A stretch of 64,000 nucleotides of DNA from Flavobacteriaceae bacterium. GTDB taxonomy: Bacteria > Bacteroidota > Bacteroidia > Flavobacteriales > Flavobacteriaceae. The DNA is taken from positions 107,607 through 171,606 of the forward strand of contig JAQWGN010000011.1 in the NCBI GenBank assembly GCA_029238215.1, given 5' to 3'. Below, one piece after another: positions 39,013 through 47,158 of this stretch. The notes under the pieces are model-generated. The model saw nothing but the letters and a program-made list of their open reading frames with translations. It was not told the DNA's origin and did not search any database. The position numbers and the translations under genes were made by a program. Position 1 is the stretch's first letter, and every line of letters begins with the position of its first letter.

Positions 39013-40296
39013 CTAGGTTAAGTCTCGAAAAATAGTTTGACTTCTATCAGGTCCTACTGAGACAATGCTAATAGGTGTTTGCACATAATCCTCAATAAAC
39101 GCAACATAATCATTGAATGTTGCAGGTAATTCACTTTCATCACGCATTTTGGTTAGGTCTTCTTCCCATCCCGATAACGAAGTGTATTGTGGTGTGAGTT
39201 CTTTTTCATTTAATGAATAGGGGAGGTGGTGGATTGTTTTTCCACGGTATTCGTAAGCAGTACAAACTTTGAGTTCCTCAAACCCAGAAAGCACATCGCC
39301 TTTCATCATCATCAATTGCGTTACGCCGTTAATTTCAACAGCATATTTAAGCGCTACCAAATCAAGCCATCCACAACGTCTTGCACGTCCTGTAGTTGCA
39401 CCAAATTCATGCCCTACACGACCCATGGTTTCCCCTGTTTCATCAAAAAGTTCTGTGGGGAATGGTCCGCTTCCAACTCTAGTGGTATACGCTTTGAAAA
39501 TGCCATAAACTTCTCCAATTTTATTCGGAGCAACACCAAGACCGGTACAAGCTCCAGCTGCAGTAGTATTTGATGAAGTTACAAAAGGATAGGTTCCAAA
39601 ATCAATATCTAAAAGTGAGCCTTGAGCTCCTTCAGCAAGGATGCGTTGGTTGTTTTTTTGAGCAGTACTTAAATACGCTTCACTATCAATAAAAGTAACA
39701 CTTGATTTCATGTAATTAATGGCATCATAAAATGCATTATCAAGATCAGTGATGTTAAAATCAAGCACCACATTCATGTTTTTAATCATGGTAAGGTGCT
39801 TATCACGAAGAGCCGAATATATTTCTTTCCATTGCGGAAGTTCGATATCTCCTACGCGAATACCATTACGCCCAGTTTTGTCCATATATGTTGGGCCAAT
39901 TCCTTTAAGTGTAGATCCAATCTTGGCACTTCCTTTTGCTTTTTCAGAAGCTGCATCTAACAAACGGTGTGTTGGTAAAATTAAATGTGCTTTTCTAGAA
40001 ACTAAAAGCGAGTCGCGAACATTAATATCAAAAGGAGATAAATTTTCGAGCTCCTCTCTAAATATAACGGGATCAATCACAACGCCATTCCCTACAATAT
40101 TCATAGCTTTAGGATGGAAAATTCCTGATGGTATGGTGTGTAAAACGTGTTTTATTCCTTCAAATTCAAGTGTGTGTCCTGCGTTAGGGCCTCCTTGGAA
40201 CCGTGCAATGATATCGTACTTCTTAGTAAGTACGTCAACAATTTTGCCTTTTCCTTCGTCGCCCCATTGTAAGCCTAATAGTAAATCAATGGCCAT
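39013..40296 (-). CDS. purA: Adenylosuccinate synthetase
   Basis: Couples IMP and aspartate with GTP in AMP synthesis. It opens with LLLGLQWGDEGKGKIVD (P-loop-like GDEGKGK), then NAGHT, GIGPTYMDKTGRNGIR and the base/GTP-binding late motif TGRARRCGWLD. The 427 residues are full length. It begins 6 bp after the Fur-family gene, so nucleotide synthesis, stringent response and metal control share this string. Confidence 0.97.
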   Translation of the reverse strand: MAIDLLLGLQWGDEGKGKIVDVLTKKYDIIARFQGGPNAGHTLEFEGIKHVLHTIPSGIFHPKAMNIVGNGVVIDPVIFREELENLSPFDINVRDSLLVSRKAHLILPTHRLLDAASEKAKGSAKIGSTLKGIGPTYMDKTGRNGIRVGDIELPQWKEIYSALRDKHLTMIKNMNVVLDFNITDLDNAFYDAINYMKSSVTFIDSEAYLSTAQKNNQRILAEGAQGSLLDIDFGTYPFVTSSNTTAAGACTGLGVAPNKIGEVYGIFKAYTTRVGSGPFPTELFDETGETMGRVGHEFGATTGRARRCGWLDLVALKYAVEINGVTQLMMMKGDVLSGFEELKVCTAYEYRGKTIHHLPYSLNEKELTPQYTSLSGWEEDLTKMRDESELPATFNDYVAFIEDYVQTPISIVSVGPDRSQTIFRDLT

Positions 40297-40302
40297 GTAT
40301 GG

Positions 40303-40740
40303 TTAGTTAGAGTTTTTTTTAGTGCCGTAAAAGTATAAAGAATGCGCATGGATATCAATATCAAAAACATCTTCAATTGTTTGTTTTATCGCTTGAATCC
40401 GAGGATCGCAAAATTCTTTTACTTCACTAGTGTCGGTTAAAATTACGTGATCGTGTTGCTTGTCAAAATATGATTTTTCATATTGTGCGTGTTGCAGCCC
40501 AAATTGATGCTTACGAACCAATCCGCAGGCCAAAAGAAGTTCTATCGTATTGTACAGCGTTGCACGACTTACACGATAATTTTTATTCTTCATTTTAATG
40601 TACAATGATTCGATGTCAAAGTGTTCTTCACTAAGATAGATTTCTTCAAGAATCGCAAACCTCTCAGGAGTTTTACGATGCCCATTTCCATCCAAAAATT
40701 GGACAAATACACTTTTAACTATTTCGAATTCATTATTCAT
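40303..40740 (-). CDS. Fur-family metalloregulator
   Basis: Winged-helix transcription regulator of the Fur/PerR/Zur group, 145 residues. [29 protein letters not shown] and [21 protein letters not shown] give the DNA-binding wing; [19 protein letters not shown] and HAHSLYFYG give metal-binding histidines. The structural CxxC pairs seen in many Fur proteins are missing. I moved the start from the TTG at 40761 to ATG 40740, because the TTG overlaps a perfect -7 element. It lies 37 bp after relA/spoT and 6 bp before purA. The metal is not predictable here. Confidence 0.88.
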   Translation of the reverse strand: MNNEFEIVKSVFVQFLDGNGHRKTPERFAILEEIYLSEEHFDIESLYIKMKNKNYRVSRATLYNTIELLLACGLVRKHQFGLQHAQYEKSYFDKQHDHVILTDTSEVKEFCDPRIQAIKQTIEDVFDIDIHAHSLYFYGTKKNSN

Positions 40741-40758
40741 TGAAACACATGCAAAAAA

Positions 40759-40766
40759 CAAAGATA
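40759..40766 (-). promoter_or_regulatory. Bacteroidetes -7 promoter element for fur-purA-ostA
   Basis: The minus strand reads TATCTTTG, 18 bp before ATG 40740, within the relA-fur gap. It suggests a promoter internal to the longer gene string. Confidence 0.5.
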
Positions 40767-40777
40767 AGCAACCAAAC

Positions 40778-42979
40778 TCAATCCCGTACTACTTTGTCAA
40801 TTCCTGAAACTTTTTCTAGTTTTTTGATAAGTACATCTAAAGTTGAGGCACGTTTTACATGTAGTTTAATTTTTCCAGTAAAGGTGCCATTTTCAGAGTC
40901 AAAATTAATTTGAGAGATATCAACATTATGAGCATTTGAAATTAGATGTGTTACTTCATTGACTAATCCCAAACGATCTATCCCCGATAAACGAATATTT
41001 CCAGTAAAAAATCCTTTTGAGGAATCGACCCATTTTGCAGATACAATTCGATATCCATAGTTGGAGTGTAAACTGATGGCATTGGGACATTCGTTTTTGT
41101 GAATTTTAATTCCATCATTAATTGAAACAAATCCAAAAACATCATCTCCAGCTATCGGATTGCAACATGGACTTAGTGTATAATCTAAGTTTTCTTGATT
41201 TTTACCAAACACCAACATGTCATAAAATGATGAAATTTGGCTATTTTCTAATTCGGAATTTTTTGGTTTATCTGAGGGTCGCCTTCTAAAGAATTGATAA
41301 AAACGATTATTTTCCTCTGAGGCAAATTTCTTCAACATTTTATTGTCAATTGAACCAATCCCTATGCGGTAGTACAGATCAAGACTTGTTTTAAGCTTAA
41401 AATAGGAAACCATTGCATTAATAATGCGGTCATTAAATTTAAACTTCATTTGCCGCAGCTTTCTACGTAAAAGCTCTTTTCCTTCGTCTGCTGTTTTTCG
41501 TTCTTCTATGCGGAGTGCCGAACGAATGCTAGATCGTGCTTTCGAAGTAATAACAAAATCAAGCCAGTTTGCATTTGGTTTTGCAGTTTCTGAAGTGATA
41601 ATTTCTACTTGATCGCCGCTGTTAAGCGTGTGGTTTAAGGGTACTATTTTTCCATTGACACGCACTCCTCTTGTTTTTTCTCCAACCTCACTATGAATAG
41701 AAAATGCAAAATCGATTGGAGAAGCCCCTTTTGGCAAGGATTTTAAGTCGCCATTTGGGGTAAATACAAAAATTTCATTTGCATATAAGTTTAACTTGAA
41801 TTCCTTAACAAAATCAACGGCATCAGTATCTTGTGACTCCAAGACTTCACGCAATCTATTAAGCCAAAGTTCCATGCCACCTTCATCTTTTTTACCTTGT
41901 TTATATTTAAAATGTGCTGCATATCCTTTTTCTGCAATCTCATGCATGCGCTCTGAACGAATTTGCACTTCCACCCATTTGCCGCCTGGCCCAACAACCG
42001 TAATGTGTAGGGCTTCGTAACCTGTAGACTTAGGAGATGAAATCCAGTCACGTAAACGCATTGGATTTGGCTGGTAATGATCGGTGACAATTGAGTAAAT
42101 CTTCCAAGCCAAAAACTTTTCTTGTTTTGGCGTACAGTTATAAATTATTCGAACTGCAAATCGGTCAAAAACTTCATCAAATTTTTTGTTCTTGAATTGC
42201 ATTTTATTCCGAATAGAAAAGATACTTTTAAAACGTCCTTCAGTCTTAAACTTGATGCGTTCTTTAGTTAGGTGACTTTGAAGTTCTTTAGTAAAATTGT
42301 CGATATACTTTAATCCAACTTCTTTACTGTCTTTTATTTTTTGCTCGATATCCATATACACTTCAGGCTCTGTGTATTTTAGTGCCAAATCCTCGAGTTG
42401 AGTTTTGATGTTATACATCCCAATACGATGGGAGAGTGGTGCGTATATGTAAAGGGTTTCAGAAGCTATACGTACCTGTTTTTCTTCGGGCATAGCTTCT
42501 AGGGTACGCATGTTGTGTAATCGATCTGCAATTTTAATTAGAATGACACGAACATCATCGTTCATAGTCAGTAGCATTTTCTTAAAGTTTTCTGCTTGAA
42601 CCGAAACACGCTTGTCTTTACTTAACTTTGATATTTTGGTTAAGCCATCCACAATTTTGGCTACTGTTTCTCCAAACATCAATGTAATGTCATCTAAGGT
42701 CAAAGCAGTGTCTTCTACGACATCATGTAATAAGGCAGCAGCAATTGATGTAGCACCTAGCCCTATTTGATCTGCTACAATTTGTGCTACAGCAATTGGA
42801 TGAAGAATGTAAGGCTCTCCACTTTTCCTGCGTTGATTTTTATGAGCGTCAACGGCAGTTTCAAAGGCCTTTCGAATAAGTTTCTTATCCTCTGTTGACA
42901 ACAACAAATATGTATTCCTCAATAAGTTTTTATACTCTTGAGCAATGAGTGTGTTTTCACTAACCTCTTGCGTTGTCAT
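40778..42979 (-). CDS. RelA/SpoT (p)ppGpp synthetase/hydrolase
   Basis: Long bifunctional (p)ppGpp enzyme of 733 residues. The HD hydrolase domain is complete ([39 protein letters not shown]), so hydrolase activity is expected. The synthetase domain has RFAVRIIYN and [32 protein letters not shown] domain ([24 protein letters not shown]) and a C-terminal ACT domain (about 655-733) complete the Rel architecture. It is upstream of the Fur and purA genes on the same strand. Confidence 0.95.
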   Translation of the reverse strand: MTTQEVSENTLIAQEYKNLLRNTYLLLSTEDKKLIRKAFETAVDAHKNQRRKSGEPYILHPIAVAQIVADQIGLGATSIAAALLHDVVEDTALTLDDITLMFGETVAKIVDGLTKISKLSKDKRVSVQAENFKKMLLTMNDDVRVILIKIADRLHNMRTLEAMPEEKQVRIASETLYIYAPLSHRIGMYNIKTQLEDLALKYTEPEVYMDIEQKIKDSKEVGLKYIDNFTKELQSHLTKERIKFKTEGRFKSIFSIRNKMQFKNKKFDEVFDRFAVRIIYNCTPKQEKFLAWKIYSIVTDHYQPNPMRLRDWISSPKSTGYEALHITVVGPGGKWVEVQIRSERMHEIAEKGYAAHFKYKQGKKDEGGMELWLNRLREVLESQDTDAVDFVKEFKLNLYANEIFVFTPNGDLKSLPKGASPIDFAFSIHSEVGEKTRGVRVNGKIVPLNHTLNSGDQVEIITSETAKPNANWLDFVITSKARSSIRSALRIEERKTADEGKELLRRKLRQMKFKFNDRIINAMVSYFKLKTSLDLYYRIGIGSIDNKMLKKFASEENNRFYQFFRRRPSDKPKNSELENSQISSFYDMLVFGKNQENLDYTLSPCCNPIAGDDVFGFVSINDGIKIHKNECPNAISLHSNYGYRIVSAKWVDSSKGFFTGNIRLSGIDRLGLVNEVTHLISNAHNVDISQINFDSENGTFTGKIKLHVKRASTLDVLIKKLEKVSGIDKVVRD

Positions 42980-42997
42980 CTGTTAAAGATACAAAAA

Positions 42998-43798
42998 TTA
43001 CGGATTTCTTTGACGTATTGCTTCATAGGTCAAAACCGCTGTGGCTACAGACACATTTAATGAATCAACATGTCCAAGCATTGGGATTTTTACGGCTTCA
43101 ACCCCTTCTTTAGTCCAGAAAGAACTTAAACCTATGGCTTCACTACCCATTACAAAAGCAGCTGCATTTTGGTAATCACACAAAGAGTACTCCTTGCTTT
43201 TTTGAAGCGAGGCAGTATAAATGTTTATATTTCTATCGTGCATAAAATCAAATGCTTCTTCATTGCTGCACACAAATATGGGAACAGAGAAAAAACCACC
43301 TACACTTGATCGGATCACATTTGGATTGTGAATATCGGTGTGTTGTTCTGTAATAAGTACGGCGTCTACAGCAGCTGCATCTGCAGTTCGTAGAACAGCT
43401 CCAAGATTCCCCGGCTTTTCTATGGATTCAAGTACAATGATAAGGGGCCTTTCATTTTTTGGGCGAAACTCCTCAAGGCGTTGCGTTTTTTGTGATACAA
43501 TTCCAATGAGTCCTTCCGTCTTTTCACGAATGACCATTTTTTGATAAACACTTTGTCTCACACGAACAAAATTGACTGTTCTATTGAATTGTTTTCGCCA
43601 ATTCATAAAATGCAACTCATCAAAGATTTCGGGGCACCAATATATAGTTTGAATGTTATAGTCATTGGCATGCGCTAAATCCAATTCTCGACGGCCTTCA
43701 ACAACAAATTGCTTGTGTTCCTTTCTTGATTTAGTTTTAGATTGAAGCTGAAGAAGCTCCTTAACAACACTATTTTTTGTACTTGTTATTTCTTTCAC
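42998..43798 (-). CDS. TrmH/SpoU-family RNA methyltransferase (RlmB-like)
   Basis: 2'-O-methyltransferase of the SPOUT class, 266 residues. The N-terminal RNA-binding substrate domain contains VKELLQLQSKTKSRKEHKQFVVEGRREL; the catalytic knot has IIVLESIEKPGNLGAVLRTADAA (motif 1), FVMGSEAIGLSSFW (motif 2) and VKIPMLGHVDSLNVSVATAVLTYEAIRQ (motif 3), which bind S-adenosylmethionine. It starts at GTG 43798. The target RNA (23S rRNA or tRNA) is not predictable from motifs. It is 18 bp upstream of relA/spoT. Confidence 0.92.
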   Translation of the reverse strand: MKEITSTKNSVVKELLQLQSKTKSRKEHKQFVVEGRRELDLAHANDYNIQTIYWCPEIFDELHFMNWRKQFNRTVNFVRVRQSVYQKMVIREKTEGLIGIVSQKTQRLEEFRPKNERPLIIVLESIEKPGNLGAVLRTADAAAVDAVLITEQHTDIHNPNVIRSSVGGFFSVPIFVCSNEEAFDFMHDRNINIYTASLQKSKEYSLCDYQNAAAFVMGSEAIGLSSFWTKEGVEAVKIPMLGHVDSLNVSVATAVLTYEAIRQRNP

Positions 43799-43898
43799 TG
43801 TAGCATTTTATTTATTGAAATATATACCATTAACTAATGTTAGCGCAGTACAAAAAAATGTTATAGATTCGTTAATTATTTAAATTAAATAAATTTTG

Positions 43899-44681
43899 AT
43901 GACTGCTGTTGTTGTTGATGATGAAGCACGCAATATCGCACTTTTCTCGTATTACTTAGAAAAGTATTGCCCAAATGTGCAGCTTGAGGCTTGTTTTTCC
44001 AAAAAGGCTAAGGCTATTAGCTATTTGCGGTCTAAAAAACCCGATATTCTTTTTTTGGATATTGTTCTTGATAACGGTAGTGGTTTTGATGTTTTGGACG
44101 AAGTTGGATTTAATGATATGCAAGTAGTTTTATGTACCGCTCATGATGAATTTGCTCTTCGTGCTATTCGATACCAAGTAGTTGATTACTTGCTAAAACC
44201 CCTTGAAATACAAGAGCTTATTTCTACAGTTAATCTAATTGAAAAGAAACTCGAGATAAAAAACAATAAGCAGATTTTTAACGCATCCTTATTTTCTGAA
44301 TTTACTAAATCTAGAGTTTCATCTCAGCAACGTTTTCCAATACAGAATAAGGGAGCAATTGAATTTGTTCTTATTGAAGATATCTTAAGTGTCGAAAGCC
44401 ACAAGGGTACTGAAAAGGTTGAAATGACATTGCGACATCACAAAAAGGGAGAATATACATTAGTAAATAAAACACTTGCACAAATGGAGAAAAAACTCTC
44501 TGGTTCTACGTTTTATAGGTTGAGTAGAGCGTGTTATATTAATATCTTGGCAATCGAAACTATTCATAGGAATACCCAATACATGTGTACGTTGTTAAAT
44601 GGTCACCGGATTATTATTCCTCGTAACAGGTATAAGAGTCTTTTGAGCGTTATGGAAAAGGTGTACGAAACCACAATTTAA
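43899..44681 (+). CDS. LytTR-family response regulator
   Basis: Two-component response regulator, 260 residues. The receiver has AVVVDDEARN (acidic pair), LFLDIVLDNGSGFDVL (phosphoacceptor aspartate), VLCTAHDEFALRAIRY and VVDYLLKPLEIQEL. The C-terminal LytTR DNA-binding domain (about 150-258) has IEFVLIEDILSVESHKG and FYRLSRACYINILAI. The ATG at 43899 is chosen; the ORF track adds a TTG just before it. No histidine kinase is adjacent, so its sensor is elsewhere. It is divergent from the methyltransferase gene. Confidence 0.93.
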   Translation: MTAVVVDDEARNIALFSYYLEKYCPNVQLEACFSKKAKAISYLRSKKPDILFLDIVLDNGSGFDVLDEVGFNDMQVVLCTAHDEFALRAIRYQVVDYLLKPLEIQELISTVNLIEKKLEIKNNKQIFNASLFSEFTKSRVSSQQRFPIQNKGAIEFVLIEDILSVESHKGTEKVEMTLRHHKKGEYTLVNKTLAQMEKKLSGSTFYRLSRACYINILAIETIHRNTQYMCTLLNGHRIIIPRNRYKSLLSVMEKVYETTI

Positions 44682-44705
44682 CTTTTTTATTGCCATGGCC
44701 TTTCT

Positions 44706-44713
44706 TACATTTG
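44706..44713 (+). promoter_or_regulatory. Bacteroidetes -7 promoter element for rocD
   Basis: TACATTTG matches TAnnTTTG exactly and ends 4 bp before ATG 44718. Confidence 0.6.
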
Positions 44714-44717
44714 ACCT

Positions 44718-46004
44718 ATGGAAACTATTAGTGGGTCAAATACTGAGAATTATATTGATTTAGAACACCAATACGGTGCGCACAACTACCATCCACTTCC
44801 TGTTGTTTTAGAACGTGGTAAAGGGGTTTATTTATGGGATGTTGACGGTAAAAAATATTTTGATTTTCTGTCGGCATACTCGGCTGTGAATCAGGGACAT
44901 TGCCATCCAAAAATCCTTAAAGCATTACAAGATCAAGCTTCTAAATTATGCCTTACTTCAAGAGCATTTCATAACAGTTCCTTTGGTCCTTTTGCGGCTT
45001 ATATAACCGAATATTTTGGTTATGATAAAATACTTCCTATGAATTCGGGAGCAGAGGCTGTTGAAACTGCAATTAAACTTGCTAGAAAATGGGGTGTACA
45101 AAAAAAGGGAGTGCCACAAGAACAAGCACAAATTGTTGTATGCCACAATAATTTTCATGGTAGGACGACTACTATTATCTCTTTTTCAGATGATCACGTT
45201 GCAAAAAAAGATTTCGGTCCTTATACCCCTGGCTTTATAGCCATACCCCATAATGATATTGACGCATTAAAAGCAGTTTTTACCTCAAATAAAAATATTG
45301 TAGGATTTCTTGTTGAACCTATTCAAGGCGAAGCCGGAATTTTCACGCCTGAAGAAGATTACTTGCGTAATGTTCAACAGCTTTGTAACCAAAATGATGT
45401 CCTTTTTATTGCAGATGAAATCCAAACGGGTATCGCACGTACAGGGTCATTGCTCGCTGTATGTGGAAACTGCGACTGTTCGTCATCATGTTTACGTCAA
45501 TCAGATACTTTCGCAGCGCCAGATATTTTAATACTTGGGAAAGCGATTAGTGGTGGTGTTTATCCAGTTTCTGCTGTATTGGCAAATAACGCTGTTATGG
45601 ATGTTATTCAGCCTGGAGAGCATGGCAGTACCTTTGGCGGAAACCCGATTGCAGCAGCTGTAGCTACTGCAGCACTTAAAGTTGTCAAAGAAGAAAAACT
45701 TGCAGCAAATGCACGTAAGTTAGGTCAGCTATTTCGTGATGCGATGAACGATTACATCAAGTCTAGTGACATTGTTACGCTTGTCCGTGGAAAAGGCTTA
45801 TTAAATGCTATCGTTATTAACGATAGCCCAGAAAGTGATACAGCATGGAATATTTGTCTTGCTCTAAAGGAAAATGGATTACTAGCCAAACCAACACATG
45901 GGAACATAATACGTTTTGCACCTCCATTAATTATGACAATAGATGAACTCACGGCCTGTGTTGCTATTATTACAAAAACGCTTCGCGATTTTGAGCCAAA
46001 ATAA
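44718..46004 (+). CDS. rocD: Ornithine-oxo-acid transaminase
   Basis: PLP enzyme moving the delta-amino group of ornithine to 2-oxoglutarate. It has GAHNYHPLPVVLERGKGVYLWDVDGKKYFDFLSAYSAVNQGHCHP, TSRAFHNSSFGPF, MNSGAEAVETAIKLARKWG and ILGKAISGGVYPVSAVLA (PLP lysine). A Cys-rich insert, CGNCDCSSSC, sits between the IADEIQTGIARTG and PDILILGKA motifs; similar inserts occur in other Bacteroidetes RocD proteins as far as I recall. The 428 residues are full length. The next gene follows by 5 bp. Confidence 0.93.
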   Translation: METISGSNTENYIDLEHQYGAHNYHPLPVVLERGKGVYLWDVDGKKYFDFLSAYSAVNQGHCHPKILKALQDQASKLCLTSRAFHNSSFGPFAAYITEYFGYDKILPMNSGAEAVETAIKLARKWGVQKKGVPQEQAQIVVCHNNFHGRTTTIISFSDDHVAKKDFGPYTPGFIAIPHNDIDALKAVFTSNKNIVGFLVEPIQGEAGIFTPEEDYLRNVQQLCNQNDVLFIADEIQTGIARTGSLLAVCGNCDCSSSCLRQSDTFAAPDILILGKAISGGVYPVSAVLANNAVMDVIQPGEHGSTFGGNPIAAAVATAALKVVKEEKLAANARKLGQLFRDAMNDYIKSSDIVTLVRGKGLLNAIVINDSPESDTAWNICLALKENGLLAKPTHGNIIRFAPPLIMTIDELTACVAIITKTLRDFEPK

Positions 46005-46009
46005 CTACT

Positions 46010-47158
46010 ATGGGGCTTATCTATGTTGATAATGCAGCTACAACTGCTGTATTTCCTGAAGTAGTTGCGGCAATGCACCAAACAATTTCTGCACATTATG
46101 GAAATCCATCTTCAATTCACGCTGCTGGTCGTTCAGCAAAGGCTAAGGTTGAATCTGCCCGAAAAACTATAGCAAAAGAGCTGGGAGTACTTCCTCAAGA
46201 AATTATTTTCATGTCTGGTGGTACTGAAGGAGATAATACGGTTATACAATCTGCTGTAAATCATCTTGGTATCAAGCATGTTATCAGCTCTCCAATAGAG
46301 CACCACGCTGTGTTACATCCACTAAGGCACTTAGCAGAAAAGGGATTGATTGTGTTACACATGGTTAATGTTCTGCCCAGCGGCATGCCTGACTTGGATG
46401 ATTTGGTCCGATTACTTCAACTTAATGACGAAAAAAAGCTTGTAAGTCTGATGCACGTTAATAATGAAGTAGGTACAGTCATAGATCTAAAAAAAATTGG
46501 TGATTTATGTCATGAACACCACGCTCTTTTTCATTCAGATACAGTGCAATCTATTGGTCATTTCCCTATGAAATTGGGTGATTTACCCGTTGATTTTGCT
46601 GTTGCATCGGCCCATAAATTTCACGGACCAAAGGGTATTGGCTTTTTATACGCAAAAAAACAGACCGGGTTAAGTAGTATACTAAAGGGAGGTTCTCAAG
46701 AACGTGGTATGCGAGCAGGCACAGAAGCTGTTCACGATATTGTTGGTTTGGAAACCGCCTTCAAAATTGCGTATAAAAACATGAATCACGATGCAGTCTA
46801 TTTAAAGGATTTAAAGAAATACTGTATAAAAAAACTTGAAATGGAGTTGGCAGGAACTCTTTTTAACGGCGCTTGCTCTAATACTGAAGCAAGTACACAT
46901 ACTATTGTTAATGCCCGCTTACCAATTGACGAAAAAAAGGCAAACTTACTTGCCTTTCACTTGGACCTACAAGGGATATGTTGTTCAAAAGGAAGCGCTT
47001 GCCAGTCTGGAAGTGAGACAGGTTCTCATGTGTTACAACACCTTCTTACACCGGAAGAAAATAAACGTCCCTCTTTGCGTTTTTCCTTTTCAATTCAAAA
47101 CACAAAATCAGAAATTGATACTTTGGTAAAAACTTTAGTTGACTATGCCAATAGCTAG
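46010..47158 (+). CDS. Cysteine desulfurase (NifS/IscS type)
   Basis: PLP enzyme that releases sulfur from cysteine for Fe-S clusters or tRNA thiolation. VDNAATTAVFPEVV opens the fold; HFHSDTVQSIGH-like HALFHSDTVQSIGHF, ASAHKFHGPKGIGFLY (PLP lysine) and CSKGSACQSGSETGSHVL (catalytic cysteine loop) are diagnostic. The 382 residues suit the IscS/NifS class. It lies 5 bp after rocD and is likely cotranscribed. It could feed MnmA (9.6 kb), which is inference. It is convergent with the TonB-dependent receptor gene, sharing 4 bp at the stops. Confidence 0.94.
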   Translation: MGLIYVDNAATTAVFPEVVAAMHQTISAHYGNPSSIHAAGRSAKAKVESARKTIAKELGVLPQEIIFMSGGTEGDNTVIQSAVNHLGIKHVISSPIEHHAVLHPLRHLAEKGLIVLHMVNVLPSGMPDLDDLVRLLQLNDEKKLVSLMHVNNEVGTVIDLKKIGDLCHEHHALFHSDTVQSIGHFPMKLGDLPVDFAVASAHKFHGPKGIGFLYAKKQTGLSSILKGGSQERGMRAGTEAVHDIVGLETAFKIAYKNMNHDAVYLKDLKKYCIKKLEMELAGTLFNGACSNTEASTHTIVNARLPIDEKKANLLAFHLDLQGICCSKGSACQSGSETGSHVLQHLLTPEENKRPSLRFSFSIQNTKSEIDTLVKTLVDYANS

